Origin: UBA1146 sp963854815 | GTDB taxonomy: Bacteria; Planctomycetota; UBA8108; UBA1146 | Length of the DNA stretch: 14,497 nt | Direction of reading: 5' to 3' | Assembly: GCA_963854815.1 (NCBI GenBank) | Contig: CAWLAN010000068.1 | Location: forward strand, 1 to 14,497 | Shown: piece after piece, positions 7,119 to 13,885 of the stretch | Numbering within the stretch: position 1 is the stretch's first letter | Layout of the letters: each line of letters opens with the position of its first letter | Translations under genes and position numbers: made by a program | Notes under the pieces: model-generated | Told to the model about the DNA's origin: nothing | What the model saw: only the letters and a program-made list of their open reading frames with translations | Database searches by the model: none

Positions 7119-7928
7119 GTGGAAACTGCCTACGAAGATCTCGGCAATGAATCAGGTGGATTGACTCACAAATATGGAAAAGACGTCCGCATTCTTGCGG
7201 AGCCTTACACCATGAGTCTTCTGACGCAGATGTGTCACCCGGAGACTCGACAACCTCGTTTCAACGATCTGCTGGAGATTGTCTATCGCCACCTGCTCCA
7301 GCGGGTGGTCGCAGATGTATTGCCCAGAGAGGTGGTCGAGTCCGACACGAACATGAAGCAGTACACTCCGAAAGGCGTGTTCCGTGGCCAGGTGATCGAT
7401 CGATCCACGCGCGCGGTGATCGTCAACGTTGCCCGTGCCGGGACGGTACCCTCACACATCTGTCAGCAGGTGCTCCATCAGGTGCTCGATCCGGCCGGGA
7501 TCCGTCAGGACCATGTGATCATGGAACGAACCGTCGATGAATCCGGTGCTGTGACCGGAGCCTCCCTGCATGGCAGCAAGATCGGTGGAGATGTGGAAGG
7601 CAGCCATCTGTTCTTTGCCGACCCGATGGGCGCGACTGGATCTTCAATGTTACGAGTGATCCAGCATTATCGTGAAGAGGTCGAGGGAACACCCGAGGCG
7701 ATCATCACAGCCAATCTCATCGTCACCCCGGAGTTCATCCGGGCTTTGACCAGCGAGATTCCCGGGGTTCGGATCTGGGCTTTGCGCCTTGATCGTGGTT
7801 CCAGTCCTGACGAGGTTCTGAAGATGATTCCTGGCGAGGATTCGCGCGAGAGTGGTCTCAACGAAGTGGATTACATCGTTCCTGGCGCGGGTGGTGTCGG
7901 GGAAATCATCAACAACTCCTGGGTATAA
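7119..7928 (+). CDS. upp: uracil phosphoribosyltransferase family protein, divergent and long
   Basis: Expected to make UMP from uracil and PRPP; cytosolic. At 269 aa from GTG 7119 it is clearly longer than the usual 208 or so. Family features: an N-terminal helical region (MSLLTQMCHPETRQPRFNDL, 32-51) with the UPRT-like pattern of a conserved basic/acidic pair, RAG (106-108), the PRPP loop DPMGATGSS (168-176, usually DPMLATGGS), and the C-terminal IVPGAGGVGEI (253-263), where typical UPRTs have IVPGLGDAGDR for uracil contact. Extra residues occur at the N-terminus, around 136-164, and just before the last motif (227-246). GTG 7119 was chosen because GGGGAGAGAGGA (7099-7110) precedes it by 8 nt and because it starts right after cdd; an upstream ATG at 7056 would lie inside cdd. 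It could use uracil or a related base. Confidence 0.83.
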   Translation: METAYEDLGNESGGLTHKYGKDVRILAEPYTMSLLTQMCHPETRQPRFNDLLEIVYRHLLQRVVADVLPREVVESDTNMKQYTPKGVFRGQVIDRSTRAVIVNVARAGTVPSHICQQVLHQVLDPAGIRQDHVIMERTVDESGAVTGASLHGSKIGGDVEGSHLFFADPMGATGSSMLRVIQHYREEVEGTPEAIITANLIVTPEFIRALTSEIPGVRIWALRLDRGSSPDEVLKMIPGEDSRESGLNEVDYIVPGAGGVGEIINNSWV

Positions 7929-7947
7929 CTTATAAGATGAGGGAATG

Positions 7948-8523
7948 ATGGCTACGACTACAAAGTTCAGACTGAATCCGGAACCTCCCCTCCCTGCTCA
8001 TCGGCTGGAAATACTTCTCGAAGAAGAGGAAATACGGAATCGCATCACTGAGATGTCGAGAAATGTGAGGGAGGTGCTGGGAAACAAGGATCCCATCTTC
8101 GTCTGTGTTCTCAAGGGTGCTTTCATGTTCGTGGCGGACCTGGCGCGACAACTCGATTTCCCCTTCAGTATCGATTTCCTGCGGGCTTCGTCATACGGGG
8201 ATTCCGTGGTGACCAGTGGGGAGGTCCGGATGGATCTGGATCTCCAGCAGTCGATCTCGAACCGTCATGTTCTGATCGTCGAGGACATCGTCGATACCGG
8301 ACTCACCGTCAAATACCTGAAGGCCAATCTGGAGACGAGGAATCCCGCCTCGGTGAGGGTCTGTACGTTGTTGCACAAGCCCGCCAATAACGTGAAACTC
8401 GCTCCGCTCGATTTCTGTGGCTTCGAGATTCCTAACCACTTCGTGGTCGGATACGGACTCGACTGGCAGGGCTACTATCGCAACCTTCCCCATATCGCCC
8501 AGGTCCACGAGATCGGCGACTGA
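7948..8523 (+). CDS. hpt: hypoxanthine phosphoribosyltransferase
   Basis: Converts hypoxanthine, and usually guanine, to IMP or GMP with PRPP; cytosolic purine salvage. About 191 aa, standard length. The PRPP-binding signature VLIVEDIVDTG stands in the middle of the protein, preceded by the conserved SIDFLRASSYG stretch that forms the flexible loop. The C-terminal VVGYGLDWQGYYRNLPHI matches the purine-contact region (VVGYGLDY...YRNLP) of this family closely. Two adjacent ATGs (7945 and 7948) can start it; GAGGGA at 7939-7944 abuts the first, so the second is the better placed. It lies 16-19 nt after upp and ends only 3 nt from the convergent regulator gene, with no terminator between them. 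Confidence 0.95.
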   Translation: MATTTKFRLNPEPPLPAHRLEILLEEEEIRNRITEMSRNVREVLGNKDPIFVCVLKGAFMFVADLARQLDFPFSIDFLRASSYGDSVVTSGEVRMDLDLQQSISNRHVLIVEDIVDTGLTVKYLKANLETRNPASVRVCTLLHKPANNVKLAPLDFCGFEIPNHFVVGYGLDWQGYYRNLPHIAQVHEIGD

Positions 8524-8526
8524 TCG

Positions 8527-9564
8527 CTAGATCGAGACCCCCCAGCGGGCCATCCGCCGGTACAGGGTGGTCTTCGGGATTCCCAGGATCCGAGCAGCAC
8601 GAGCCTTGTTGCCCTCGGTTTCGGTCAGCACCTCCCTGACGATTCCCCCCAGTACCACCTGCTCGAGTTTTCTCAGGTCGGTGCCCAGTTCGGCACGAAG
8701 ACGCCTGGCGATGGGGTGCGGAAGTCCATTTCTGGTCAAGGATGGAGATAGATCTTCACCCAGAATGCGTTCCTTTCCCGAGGCAGCGAGCCGTTCCATC
8801 TCGTTTCGTAATTCTCTGATATTCCCTTTCCAGTGAGAACTGATCAGGATCGTCAGCGCATCCGCTGAGAAGGAAGGAGTTTTCCTTCCAGTCGGTCGAC
8901 AGAAAGTTCGGAGAAAGTGCTGACAAAGCAGCGGGATATCCTCACGGCGCATTCGCAGCGGTGGGACATCGATGCGCAGAACTTCGATGCGGTAGCGGAG
9001 ATCATCTCGGAAGCGCCGCTCTTGGGTTTCTTGCTCCAGATCCTTGTTGGTTGCTGTGACCAGACGGAAGTCTACCTTTCTCTGACGGTTGCTTCCGATT
9101 CTGCGGATTTCTCGTTCTTCGAGAACTCGCAGCAACTTGGATTGAAGATCTAGCCCCATCTCTCCGATCTCATCGAGAAACAGAATTCCACCATGGGAAC
9201 TCTCGATCAGACCGGCTCGTTCGCAGATGGCTCCGGTAAATGCCCCGCGGGTGTGGCCGAACAACTCCCCATCGAGTAGGGAAGGTGAGATCGCGGCGCA
9301 GTTCTCACTGACGAATGGACCGGCGCGTCGTGGACCTGTCCTGTGGATGGCTCGCGCAACCAGTTCCTTGCCGGTGCCGCTCTCACCCTGGATCAGCAAC
9401 GGCGCCTCGGAGGCGGTAGATTTTTCCAGTTGTTGCAGCATCCTCATCAGTGTGACTGACTGGCCGAGAAACTCCGGGAACCGGGTCTGCAGGCGCTGGA
9501 TCTCGGAGGGCAGCAGTGATGGGGCGGTAGAGCTGGTGACAATGGGGACAGGATCTGTGGTCAT
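8527..9564 (-). CDS. sigma-54-dependent transcriptional activator without sensor domain
   Basis: A bacterial enhancer-binding protein that remodels RNA polymerase-sigma-54 for open complex formation. About 345 aa. Only some 45 residues precede the AAA+ domain, so there is no receiver, GAF or PAS sensor. The AAA+ domain has Walker A GESGTGKE (about 60-67), an intact GAFTGA loop (about 107-112) for sigma-54 contact, and Walker B GGILFLDE (about 125-132). HWKGNIRELRN stands where PWPGNVRELEN is usual. The C-terminus is a Fis-type helix-turn-helix (GNKARAARILGIPKTTLYRR). GAGGAG is at 9571-9576; the second of two ATGs (9564) is better spaced than the first (9567). With no sensor, activity would be set by expression level or a partner protein, as in PspF. 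The targets are not evident; I saw no good sigma-54 promoter in the window. Confidence 0.93.
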   Translation of the reverse strand: MTTDPVPIVTSSTAPSLLPSEIQRLQTRFPEFLGQSVTLMRMLQQLEKSTASEAPLLIQGESGTGKELVARAIHRTGPRRAGPFVSENCAAISPSLLDGELFGHTRGAFTGAICERAGLIESSHGGILFLDEIGEMGLDLQSKLLRVLEEREIRRIGSNRQRKVDFRLVTATNKDLEQETQERRFRDDLRYRIEVLRIDVPPLRMRREDIPLLCQHFLRTFCRPTGRKTPSFSADALTILISSHWKGNIRELRNEMERLAASGKERILGEDLSPSLTRNGLPHPIARRLRAELGTDLRKLEQVVLGGIVREVLTETEGNKARAARILGIPKTTLYRRMARWGVSI

Positions 9565-9581
9565 CATTTTCTCCTCGATCG

Positions 9582-9610
9582 CAAAATCGCATATATTTGC
9601 GTTAAGTCAA
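9582..9610 (-). promoter_or_regulatory. possible promoter of the sigma-54 activator gene
   Basis: On the minus strand TTGACT (9610-9605) is a 5/6 match to a -35 box, followed by the most AT-rich stretch in the area. At 17 nt spacing the -10 is ATTTTG (9587-9582), which is poor. Within it CGCA-TATATT-TGCG (9588-9601) is a short inverted repeat that could be an operator. The leader to the ATG is very short. Weak evidence. Confidence 0.3.
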
Positions 9611-9612
9611 TA

Positions 9613-9622
9613 CCAGATCTGG
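9613..9622. promoter_or_regulatory. 10-bp palindrome CCAGATCTGG
   Basis: A perfect 10-bp palindrome two bases upstream of the minus-strand TTGACT box of the activator gene. Its position would suit a regulator site, possibly autoregulatory. Perfect 10-mers also occur by chance at this rate in windows of this size. Confidence 0.25.
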
Positions 9623-9662
9623 CCGGACCCGGTCGCTCGATCGACAGGATCGGCGCGCCTCG

Positions 9663-9691
9663 TTGACAGTTTCCTGGCTGCGCGATAACGT
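9663..9691 (+). promoter_or_regulatory. tRNA-Asn promoter
   Basis: TTGACA (9663-9668) is a perfect sigma-70 -35 box. Downstream candidates for the -10 are TAACGT (9686-9691, 17-nt spacing) and GATAAC (9684-9689, 15-nt spacing). The following stretch up to the likely start is very GC-rich (CCCGGCCGG), the discriminator type seen at stringently controlled stable-RNA promoters. It lies about 25-50 nt before the tRNA. Confidence 0.6.
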
Positions 9692-9700
9692 TCCCGGCCG

Positions 9701-9716
9701 GAAGTGAGTTCACTTC
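9701..9716. repeat. inverted repeat straddling the tRNA 5' end
   Basis: GAAGTGA (9701-9707) and TCACTTC (9710-9716) form a perfect 7-bp inverted repeat separated by GT. The right arm includes the first two bases of the mature tRNA. It could be a DNA-binding site near the transcription start or a 5'-leader hairpin competing with the acceptor stem. Confidence 0.5.
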
Positions 9717-9790
9717 CCCGGTAGCTCAACTGGCAGAGTAGGTGACTGTTAATCACTTGGTTGTTGGTTCGAATCCAACCCGGGGAGCCA
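9715..9790 (+). tRNA. tRNA-Asn (anticodon GTT)
   Basis: A complete 76-nt cloverleaf. Acceptor TCCCCGG (9715-9721) pairs with CCGGGGA (9780-9786). The D stem is GCTC/GAGT with a G-T wobble. The anticodon stem GGTGA/TCACT (one G-T pair) encloses loop CTGTTAA, with anticodon GTT at 9748-9750. The T arm is GTTGG-TTCGAAT-CCAAC (9763-9779). The discriminator is G9787 and CCA is encoded at 9788-9790. It stands alone with its own promoter and terminator. I saw no duplicated 3' end that would mark an integration site. Confidence 0.97.
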
Positions 9791-9830
9791 GGATCGCCCC
9801 CGTCGGAGACGACGGGGGCGATCTCCTTTT
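9791..9830 (+). terminator. strong rho-independent terminator after tRNA-Asn
   Basis: A perfect 14-bp GC-rich stem (9792-9805 with 9810-9823) closed by a GAGA tetraloop and followed by TCCTTTTATTATT. It starts one base after the tRNA CCA and should isolate the tRNA from the exporter operon. Confidence 0.95.
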
Positions 9831-9876
9831 ATTATTCCACCACCCGGGCGAGTGTCGTAGTTGTGGATGAATTTCC

Positions 9877-9889
9877 GGACACGGTGTCC
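9877..9889. promoter_or_regulatory. palindrome in the exporter leader, possible operator
   Basis: GGACAC-G-GTGTCC is a perfect 6-bp inverted repeat with a single central base, flanked by AT-rich AATTT and AATT. It lies about 95 nt before the exporter operon start, in the 150-nt leader that follows the tRNA terminator. This is the form of a dimeric repressor site, but no regulator gene is adjacent and no two-box promoter is visible around it. Confidence 0.4.
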
Positions 9890-9981
9890 AATTCCTGCGA
9901 GACTACGGGGACATGCTCGGTTTCTTCTCCAGCTGTCACCGGGTGGCGATGAGTTCCGAGCAATTACCAGGGAAGAGGAAA

Positions 9982-11649
9982 ATGAACAGAGAACGAGCCT
10001 CTCGATGCTGGTTTTTCGTTCGCGAGTCAAACTTCTCTTCGAGGGGCGCTCGGCGGCTTCTCCCATCGGTTTTTCTGCTGTCACTGCTTGCGACGATCTG
10101 CTCGTGTGCCGCACGTGATCACGCTATCGCCGAGCAGGAAGGCAATCGCATCCGTGCTGAGAAGGTCGCGCAGGTCGACCGCTTCCGCCGCGAAGAACTG
10201 ATCAGTCCCTCGGATCCCGTTGGGTCGAAAGACACACGTACTTCCTCCATCGAGGTACCCGAGATACTCGATCTCGACTCTGCCATCACCATCGCAACGA
10301 AGTACAGTCGCTCTTTCCAGTCGCAACGAGAATCCCTGTTTCTCAGCGCTCTTTCTCTGGGATTGACACGCAGGGACTTCCTGCGGCCGGTTTTCGACGG
10401 GACGGCTTCCTTCAATGCTTCCGACGGAAATGACCAGGACTTCCAGGATGTGACTGCGCTCTCTCTCGGAGGAAGTCAGTTGCTCTTCACCGGCGGAAGT
10501 ATTTCCGTCAATGTGAACTCGTCGCTGTCCAACTCGTCGCAGGACATCTCGAAAGATCCTGCAACACCTGACATCCAGTCCATCCAGTCTTCCAATGCGT
10601 CATTCTCCGTCTCGGTGAACCAGCCACTGCTCAGAGGTGCCGGACACGACATCGCTTTCGAGTCCCTGACCCAGGCGGAAAGAAATCTGCTCTACCAGGC
10701 GAGGAGTTTCGAACTGTTCAGGCAAGACTTTGTCATCTCGATCACCGAGAAGTACTTCCGACTCATCAGCCAGCAGAAGCAACTGGCCAATACGCGCGAG
10801 AACATCGAGGGGCAACGATTTGCCTGGAACCAGGCGAAGGCGCTGTTTCGGCTCGGGCGCGGCAATAGTCTCGATGTTTTTCGTGCCGAGCAAGCGCTTC
10901 TCGAAGCTCAAAACAGCGCTCTCGATTCGGAACAGGCATTTCATCTCGCCATCGACCAGTTCAAGGTCGATCTGGGCCTTCCCATCGATGTGGAGTTTAT
11001 TCTCCAGGATGACTTCCCGGAGGTGACCTCCTTCGAGATGGATCTGGACGCGGCTGTCGAAGCGGCACTTCACAATCGGCTCGATCTGAGAACGACGCGA
11101 GACCAACTCGAAGATGCCGAGCGGGACCTCAGTATCGCAACCAACTCGCTGTTGCCGTCGCTCGATCTGACGCTGGGGTACTCCTCTGCCGCGCAAGAGA
11201 AGTTCAGGTTCAGTGATCTGACCATCGATGATGAAGTTGACTATTCCGTCGGCCTCGTCATGGAGATTCCGCTCGATCGAAAGAGCCAGAGGAATAGTTT
11301 CAGATCTGCGGAAATATCTCTCGATCAGGCTCGACGCGAACTGGATCGTCAACAAGACGAGGTGATTCTGGAAGTCCGTGATTCACTCAGAACGTTGCAG
11401 CAGCGCAAGGATCAGATCGAACTGGGAGAGAAGAAGATTCAATCGGTGACCTTCAGTGTCGAGAAGGCAGAGATCGACCAGGTGCGAGGAACCGGTACCA
11501 ACCGGGATGTGGTCGAGGCAACCAACTCGCTGACTGATGCAAAGAACGATCAATTGGATAGAATCGTGGCGCATGAGGTCCAGTTGCTGAGACTTCACAA
11601 ACAGATCGGGCTCCTCTTCGTCGATGAGGATGGATTGGTGGCAAAGTGA
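9982..11649 (+). CDS. TolC-like outer-membrane efflux protein, probable lipoprotein
   Basis: The outer-membrane channel of a tripartite exporter. 555 aa from ATG 9982. An unusually long basic N-region (about 25 residues) leads into a hydrophobic core (LLPSVFLLSLLA, about 26-37) and then ICSC; Cys42 with I-C-S before it is a tolerable lipobox, so a lipid anchor is likely but not certain. The rest shows the two-fold outer-membrane efflux repeat with long helices, such as LFRLGRGNSLDVFRAEQ in the first half and the matching GTGTNRDVVEATNSL in the second, the classic coiled-coil/loop motif. ATG 9982 has AGAGGA just upstream (9975-9980); ATG 9913 and 9949 would only lengthen the n-region. Its stop overlaps the adaptor start by GTGA. 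The operon shows its partners directly. Confidence 0.9.
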   Translation: MNRERASRCWFFVRESNFSSRGARRLLPSVFLLSLLATICSCAARDHAIAEQEGNRIRAEKVAQVDRFRREELISPSDPVGSKDTRTSSIEVPEILDLDSAITIATKYSRSFQSQRESLFLSALSLGLTRRDFLRPVFDGTASFNASDGNDQDFQDVTALSLGGSQLLFTGGSISVNVNSSLSNSSQDISKDPATPDIQSIQSSNASFSVSVNQPLLRGAGHDIAFESLTQAERNLLYQARSFELFRQDFVISITEKYFRLISQQKQLANTRENIEGQRFAWNQAKALFRLGRGNSLDVFRAEQALLEAQNSALDSEQAFHLAIDQFKVDLGLPIDVEFILQDDFPEVTSFEMDLDAAVEAALHNRLDLRTTRDQLEDAERDLSIATNSLLPSLDLTLGYSSAAQEKFRFSDLTIDDEVDYSVGLVMEIPLDRKSQRNSFRSAEISLDQARRELDRQQDEVILEVRDSLRTLQQRKDQIELGEKKIQSVTFSVEKAEIDQVRGTGTNRDVVEATNSLTDAKNDQLDRIVAHEVQLLRLHKQIGLLFVDEDGLVAK

Positions 11650-13202
11650 CGAACTATGCCAAGCTGGCGATCGGAGTGGCGGTGCTGTTGCTGTTGCTGT
11701 TTCTGGGGGGGGTCTTCGATGACTCTGGTGATGGTGTGGCGACCGGTGGCAGCGTCCCTGTTCGCAGAGGCACCCTGACGGTCACCTTGACCGAGCGTGG
11801 CACCCTCAAGACGCGAAACGCCGTTCATATTCGATCCGAGGTCAAGGGTCGTACTGCGATCGAATGGCTGATCGAGGAGGGGGTGAGGGTCGTAAAGGGT
11901 GATGTCGTCGTCGAACTGGAAAAGCAGGACACCCAGCGACGAATCGACGAACTCGAGAAGAACCTGATCGGGATCGAGATCGAGTTGAACTCTTCTCGTA
12001 CCGAGGTGGCGATCCAGAGGGAGCAAAACAAGACCGATGCGGAGAAGTCGCAACTGGCGCTGGAGGTCGCCCAGGTCGAGAAAGAGAAGTTGCTCTCGGG
12101 CGATATTCCCAAGGATGAACGTCGTCTCAACCTGGCGATCGAGAAGGCAGAATCCGAACTAGTTCGTGCCGAAGGCCTGTGGGAAGACATGCCTCAGATG
12201 CTGGAGAAAGGGTTCGTCACTCAGGATGAGTTCGAGCAGGAGCGCATCAATCTGAAAGAGAAGCGCGAAGGACTGGTGACGGCGATACAAGAAAGGAAAC
12301 TGTACAAGGATTTCGAGAAGCCGCTGAGCATGAAGCAGAAGGCAGCGGCTGTCACCGAGGCCCTACGAGGTGTCGAGCGGGTGGTCAAGCAGGCGGAAAC
12401 CAAGATGGGAAGCCTGGTGGTGAAGGTCAGCCAGGATGAGCGCCGTCTCGACGAGAGCCAGGAAGAACTGGGCAGGGAGCAATACGATCTGGAGCGTATG
12501 ACGATAGTTGCTCCCAGTGAAGGTGTCATCTTCTACGGCAATCCGGACCGTTCCTGGGAAACAGATGAGATCAGGGTGGGGGAGAATGTCTATTTCAATC
12601 GTGTCATCCTGACCTTGCCGGACCCCTCGGAAATGGCGGTATCCATCAACATACACGAGGCGGACATCGACAAGATTGCCGAGGGGATGACTGCGGTGAC
12701 GCGATCGGATGTCCAGAAGAATCGGGTATTTCATGGTGTAGTCACCAAGATCGACTCGGTCGCCAATGCGGGGAATCGTCGCTGGGGAGACCAGATCCGC
12801 CGCTTCAAGGTCGAGGTCAGTCTGCAGGGGATCGATCTCGATCTGAAACCCGGAACTTCCGCACAGGTGGAGATCAATACCGGAGACCTGGTAGATGTGC
12901 TGTATGTGCCGCTGCAAGCAGTCTATGCCGAGGCCGGGAAATACTACTGTTACCTCGACGAGTCCACCGGGCTCAAGAAAGTCGAGATCGAGGTGGGGCG
13001 TTCCAACGACAGTTTCCTGGAAATCGTCAGTGGACTCGATGAGGGACAACTGGTGCTCCTCTACAGGCCAGAGTCTGCGGCCTCCACCGCCAACGGGGTG
13101 CAGCCATCCGTCAGGAAGTCGGCCGGGGCCGACGGTGCATCGACGGGTAGATCCGGCAATGGCAATCCACGCTCCCGGCGCTCGGGGCGCCCCCCTCAGT
13201 GA
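11646..13202 (+). CDS. HlyD/MacA-family periplasmic adaptor subunit
   Basis: Links the inner-membrane ABC transporter to the TolC-like channel. 518 aa from GTG 11646 (GTGA overlap with the previous stop). There is one N-terminal membrane anchor (about residues 6-22). The split lipoyl/barrel-sandwich domain is seen as IEWLIEEGVRVVKGDVVVELE before, and MTIVAPSEGVIFYG after, a long charged coiled-coil hairpin of roughly 200 residues. Beta-barrel and membrane-proximal parts follow (LKPGTSAQVEI, VLYVPLQAV, GLDEGQLV). The hairpin is longer than in MacA and may reach further toward the channel. The protein ends in a Ser/Gly/Arg-rich tail of about 30 residues. A run of eight G (11706-11713) lies in the anchor-coding part, beside a CTGTTG hexamer repeat. 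Confidence 0.9.
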   Translation: MTNYAKLAIGVAVLLLLLFLGGVFDDSGDGVATGGSVPVRRGTLTVTLTERGTLKTRNAVHIRSEVKGRTAIEWLIEEGVRVVKGDVVVELEKQDTQRRIDELEKNLIGIEIELNSSRTEVAIQREQNKTDAEKSQLALEVAQVEKEKLLSGDIPKDERRLNLAIEKAESELVRAEGLWEDMPQMLEKGFVTQDEFEQERINLKEKREGLVTAIQERKLYKDFEKPLSMKQKAAAVTEALRGVERVVKQAETKMGSLVVKVSQDERRLDESQEELGREQYDLERMTIVAPSEGVIFYGNPDRSWETDEIRVGENVYFNRVILTLPDPSEMAVSINIHEADIDKIAEGMTAVTRSDVQKNRVFHGVVTKIDSVANAGNRRWGDQIRRFKVEVSLQGIDLDLKPGTSAQVEINTGDLVDVLYVPLQAVYAEAGKYYCYLDESTGLKKVEIEVGRSNDSFLEIVSGLDEGQLVLLYRPESAASTANGVQPSVRKSAGADGASTGRSGNGNPRSRRSGRPPQ

Positions 13203-13885
13203 AGGTTCCTGTCATCTCCTTGCGGGGGGTTCACAAGTATTTCGGTGAGCAGGAGCCCAGGCTCCATGTGCTCAAGGGCATCGATCTGGAAGTTGCCGAG
13301 GGAGAATACGTTTCCATCACCGGTACCTCCGGATCGGGAAAGTCGACCTTGCTCAATCTGCTCGGTTGTCTCGATAACTCCAGTGAAGGCTTGTACCTGC
13401 TCAATGGGCGGGATGTTTTGTCCTTCTCCGATGACGAGTTGTCGAAGATCAGGAACGAGGACATCGGTTTCATCTTCCAGAGTTTCAATCTGATCCCACA
13501 GTTGACGGTCTTCGAGAATGTCCAGGTACCACTTCTCTATGGTGCTAGATCGATCGCTGCCACGACGGATCTCTGTCACGAAGTGATCGATTCAGTTGGC
13601 CTGAGTGATCGTAGTGAACACCTGCCCAGCCAGTTGTCGGGAGGGGAGTGCCAGCGGGTCGCCATAGCGCGGGCTCTCATCAATGATCCCGCTCTGCTGC
13701 TGGCTGATGAGCCGACGGGGAACCTGGATACCGGCACCAGCAACGAAGTCCTGACCTTGATCGATGAACTGCATCGACAGGGACGATCGGTGGTGATGAT
13801 CACGCATGATCCGGAGGTCGCGAACAGGTCTCAGCGCAGGGTTGATTTACGTGACGGTGTCATCGTCGAGGCGGGAGCGGCGTGA
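13199..13885 (+). CDS. ABC transporter ATPase, LolD/MacB type
   Basis: The cytoplasmic ATP-hydrolysing subunit of the exporter. 228 aa, complete. Walker A GTSGSGKST (42-50), Q-loop IFQSFNLIP (Q94), signature LSGGECQR (146-153, with Cys where Gln is usual), Walker B LLLADEP (166-172) and H-loop ITHD (His203) are all present. The GNLDT after Walker B is typical of the LolD/MacB/FtsE branch. Here the ATPase is a separate gene, whereas MacB fuses it to the permease. GTG 13199 overlaps the adaptor stop by GTGA, and the permease starts the same way at its 3' end. The substrate is not indicated: peptide, lipid, lipoprotein or drug are all possible. Confidence 0.94.
   Translation: MKVPVISLRGVHKYFGEQEPRLHVLKGIDLEVAEGEYVSITGTSGSGKSTLLNLLGCLDNSSEGLYLLNGRDVLSFSDDELSKIRNEDIGFIFQSFNLIPQLTVFENVQVPLLYGARSIAATTDLCHEVIDSVGLSDRSEHLPSQLSGGECQRVAIARALINDPALLLADEPTGNLDTGTSNEVLTLIDELHRQGRSVVMITHDPEVANRSQRRVDLRDGVIVEAGAA

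Noticed and set aside
9715..9790. tRNA as an integration site for a mobile island
   Set aside because: No integrase, no repeat of the tRNA 3' end and no composition change is visible in the window.
9749..10114. Minus-strand frame ending in LPGLDSNQQPSD
   Set aside because: This is the familiar false protein produced by reading through a tRNA gene; it overlaps tRNA-Asn and its terminator.
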